From Daphnia pulex (taxonomy: Eukaryota > Arthropoda > Branchiopoda > Diplostraca > Daphniidae), in assembly GCF_021134715.1 (NCBI RefSeq), contig NC_060028.1, positions 8,097,482 to 8,161,481 of the forward strand: 64,000 bases of DNA, in the 5' to 3' direction. Both the position numbers and the translations under genes were made by a program. Under the pieces are notes generated by a model. The model was not told the origin of the DNA. It saw nothing but the letters and a program-made list of their open reading frames with translations, and did not search any database. Below, piece by piece: positions 61,031-64,000 of this stretch. Positions within the stretch are counted from its first letter, which is position 1. Every line of letters begins with the position of its first letter.

Positions 61031-63216
61031 GGCGGTAGCAGCTCAACCCAGGAGCACCGGCGGTCAGTTCACAATGATACACCCATCAGACAGGTCTTTT
61101 TTGATACAATTTTTGTTTGCGGCGTCACCGTCTATCCGTTCCCAAAGTCGGGCTTGGAAGACTTGGCCGGGATTCGAACCCGGATCGACCGATTACCAGC
61201 TCGGCGCACTGACAACTGTGCTAAGTGACACATCTACCATCAAAACTTTTTGGGACGAATATATTGGATTTATTTACAACCCCCTACGGCAGCTAGCAAC
61301 CATTTTTTCCAGCATCTCCAGGATCTTAACGGATTTGCACCAGCACGACCTCTGAAAATTCCAGAGTCATACCAAGGACTTCTCTACCTATTTCTACAAC
61401 CACCCGCAGCAGTTAGCAACCAAGGAAAACGACCTTCAGCAATATCCTCCAGGATCTTCCACGGAACGAGCCACCTCTGCACCTTTAAGGAAAATGCATC
61501 ATGGCCTTGACTTCTCCACCTCCCGAGACGTCTTCCCTAATTTTTTAAGATTGTTCTTGAATTCACCAGAAACCGCCCGCAGCAGTTAGCAACCAAGGAA
61601 AACGACCTTCAGCAATATCTTCCAGACACTTCGAGGCCACCAGGATTAATACGCCCCCCGACGACCTCGAGACGACCCGCCAACTACACAAAGAACGACA
61701 CACTCTTCTAGACGCCACCGCTGCTCATCTCGGATATAAAAAGGAACATTTTATTATCCAAAATCAGTCAACGACTACGAGGGCAGACAGCCCGTTGCGC
61801 AATCGTTTGAGATGTAACTGTGTTGTGTCCCGTTCTGAAATACAGTTTGTTAGCACATTTTTCTTGTAAAAAGTCCTTTCATATCTTGTTGAAATTTCAC
61901 ATCGGTCGACCAGGGCCGTGGCTGGCCTCTCCCCTTAAGACAACCGTCTCACCGGCGCAGCCACCCAGCACAGGAGCAGCAGTAGGAAAGAGCATCGGCT
62001 TTTCCTACCTATTCTCAGGATCACCGGACATATCCACGACTCAGGATTCCGCTGTTTCCACCACCGAGACACTCTCTTCGCCAAGCAGGACCTTCGAGGG
62101 CCACGTCGTCTTCAAGCCACTCTGCACTAACAGCAAGGGACCCATCATCTTCATGACACCATTTACCTACGACGTAGATCATCGGCGCTGTTTCTACTCT
62201 GCCATCGAGGCCTTCGGGGCTATGCAGCTCCAAGTCACCATCGCAGCACGAGAGGACTTCGCATCATGATATTCCAGCTCCCCCTCCCACCATTGTCTAC
62301 ATCATCAATCTTTCTTCATCATCAAGCCTCATCCAGATTAGTATCCGGACTCAGCCAAAGCTGATTTTAATTTTTTCCTTCACCATCCTCCAAAGTCATC
62401 CATCTGGATCGGCGGAGCTGTTTTTATCTTCGACGGGATCCCCCCGGGAACACGCCCAGCCACTCGGGACGCATTCGTCTGGACCACAATATCCGCCCGC
62501 AGAAGGGCCCTGGCAGGCCCCGGATCTTCGCCCGACTCGTCTTCATGAGACATCGAGGTTTCCACCTCCACCTAACCCGGCCCCTTGTGGGCCTTGCTGA
62601 GTCACCATTTTTAACCTTCAACGTCGTCTAGTCTTCTGGATTTGCCATATTTTCTTTGAATTGTTCGTTACCTTCCTGGTCTACCTAACCTAACCTGCTG
62701 CCAACGTGTTCTACGCCTGGATTCGCCATTCTTTCCTGGAATTGTTCGTTACCTTTCTGGTATACCTAACCTAACCTGCTGCCCACGTCTGGTCACCACT
62801 TCTACATTTCTCTGGATATACATCGCCCGCGTCCGGAGTTGAACCCGACTCCGTCGGGGTGCTGCGTCACCGCCTTGCCGTATTGGCCATTTGGGATATT
62901 ATTCACTGAACCAAGACACCTACTAACTGGAAGACCCACCAACATCGGAATGGACAAAAGAACTAGACTTAGGAGTGCAGATAACCGCAGAACACCACTA
63001 CGGGTGGCCCCTTGAGCCTGATCTATACATGCTACCCCTTGCGGGACATGCTCGGACGGTCCGACGGAGGACTCTCCTACCTTTTAAGCCAGGTCTGGCC
63101 CCCTTCCCACCTGAAGCCGTCCAGGGTCTCCAACACTGTCTGCTACGCCAGTGTCGTCAACTTCCTCTAGGCTCCAGGATCGGTCTCTCAAGGCACACCA
63201 CAGCGTCCCAACCGTC
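61031..63216. repeat. Array unit 6
   Basis: Complete copy; no difference from unit 1 noticed. Confidence 0.95.
61160..61230 (-). ncRNA. tRNA-derived element (unit 6)
   Basis: Same A box, B box, D arm and T arm as the copy in unit 1. Confidence 0.7.
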
Positions 63217-64000
63217 GGCGGTAGCAGCTCAACCCAGGAGCACCGGCGGTCAGTTCACAATGATACACCCATCAGACAGGTCTTTTTTGATACAATTTTT
63301 GTTTGCGGCGTCACCGTCTATCCGTTCCCAAAGTCGGGCTTGGAAGACTTGGCCGGGATTCGAACCCGGATCGACCGATTACCAGCTCGGCGCACTGACA
63401 ACTGTGCTAAGTGACACATCTACCATCAAAACTTTTTGGGACGAATATATTGGATTTATTTACAACCCCCTACGGCAGCTAGCAACCATTTTTTCCAGCA
63501 TCTCCAGGATCTTAACGGATTTGCACCAGCACGACCTCTGAAAATTCCAGAGTCATACCAAGGACTTCTCTACCTATTTCTACAACCACCCGCAGCAGTT
63601 AGCAACCAAGGAAAACGACCTTCAGCAATATCCTCCAGGATCTTCCACGGAACGAGCCACCTCTGCACCTTTAAGGAAAATGCATCATGGCCTTGACTTC
63701 TCCACCTCCCGAGACGTCTTCCCTAATTTTTTAAGATTGTTCTTGAATTCACCAGAAACCGCCCGCAGCAGTTAGCAACCAAGGAAAACGACCTTCAGCA
63801 ATATCTTCCAGACACTTCGAGGCCACCAGGATTAATACGCCCCCCGACGACCTCGAGACGACCCGCCAACTACACAAAGAACGACACACTCTTCTAGACG
63901 CCACCGCTGCTCATCTCGGATATAAAAAGGAACATTTTATTATCCAAAATCAGTCAACGACTACGAGGGCAGACAGCCCGTTGCGCAATCGTTTGAGATG
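63217..64000. repeat. Array unit 7 (cut by the window end)
   Basis: First 784 bp of a further copy, including its tRNA-like element and TATA/Initiator promoter, so the array goes on beyond the window. Confidence 0.95.
63346..63416 (-). ncRNA. tRNA-derived element (unit 7)
   Basis: Same A box, B box, D arm and T arm as the copy in unit 1. Confidence 0.7.

Larger units (their letters stand above)
50101..64000. repeat. Tandem array of a 2186-bp unit (at least 6.36 copies)
   Basis: Head-to-tail direct repeats with period exactly 2186 bp, continuing past the window. Every translated frame is identical in all copies, and the stretches I compared base by base were identical. Unit borders are set by the left junction, where G50101 matches G52287 and the base before differs (T against C). 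Each unit contains a TATA-plus-Initiator core promoter, an AATACA signal, two tRNA-like elements on the minus strand, two 72-bp direct repeats with CCTAACCTAACCT, and three ~60-bp subrepeats. No RT, integrase, transposase or rRNA sequence is seen. GC content is clearly higher than in the flanking unique DNA. It may be a satellite, a subtelomeric repeat or a tandem array of a non-autonomous LTR-like element. Confidence 0.97.

Noticed and set aside
50101-64000. CRISPR array or ribosomal DNA repeat
   Set aside because: The period is 2186 bp with no short repeat-spacer structure, and no 18S, 28S, 5.8S or 5S sequence is recognisable.

Overview
This is nuclear DNA of a gene-dense arthropod, most probably the water flea Daphnia or a close relative. 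All genes are spliced with GT..AG introns, most only 54-100 bp long. The products are metazoan housekeeping proteins plus arthropod-type regulators such as a four-motif Pipsqueak protein. The species assignment is inferred from gene content and intron style; nothing could be searched.

Layout. 1-601: 3' end of eIF2-alpha (+). 706-2501: RTN4IP1-like quinone oxidoreductase (-), tail to tail with eIF2-alpha. 4247-8156: Lingerer/UBAP2 (+). 9379-13696: Integrator subunit 3 (-). 15219-17648: asparaginyl-tRNA synthetase (+). 17853-18369: small unrecognised two-exon gene (-). 19377-21151: RNF144-type RBR ubiquitin ligase with a C-terminal membrane anchor (-). 22122-24627: METTL3, the m6A methyltransferase (-). 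25089-26861: two tandem nucleoside diphosphate kinase genes (+) made by a ~1.1 kb direct duplication. 29111-32321: Pipsqueak (BTB plus four Psq motifs, +). 37049-40036: Frizzled of the Fz5/8 class (-). 44819-46594: BTB-BACK-TLDc protein (+). 49274-49693: small secreted precursor (-). The stretches 32.3-37.0 kb, 40.0-44.8 kb and 46.6-49.3 kb are non-coding and rich in (CA)n, (GA)n and homopolymers.

From 50101 to the window end lies a head-to-tail array of a 2186-bp unit: six full copies plus 784 bp of a seventh. All predicted peptides are identical between copies. Each unit carries a TATA box with an Initiator 31 nt downstream, an AATACA poly(A)-like signal, a minus-strand tRNA-derived element with exact Pol III A and B boxes, a weaker second tRNA-like element, two 72-bp direct repeats each containing the arthropod-telomere-like string CCTAACCTAACCT, and three diverged ~60-bp subrepeats. 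No reverse transcriptase or transposase frame is visible. The array is the least explained structure in the window. It could be a tandem array of a non-autonomous LTR-like element, or a subtelomeric-type satellite.

The genes do not form one pathway. Several act in RNA metabolism (eIF2-alpha, Lingerer, INTS3, NARS, METTL3), followed by developmental regulators (psq, fz).
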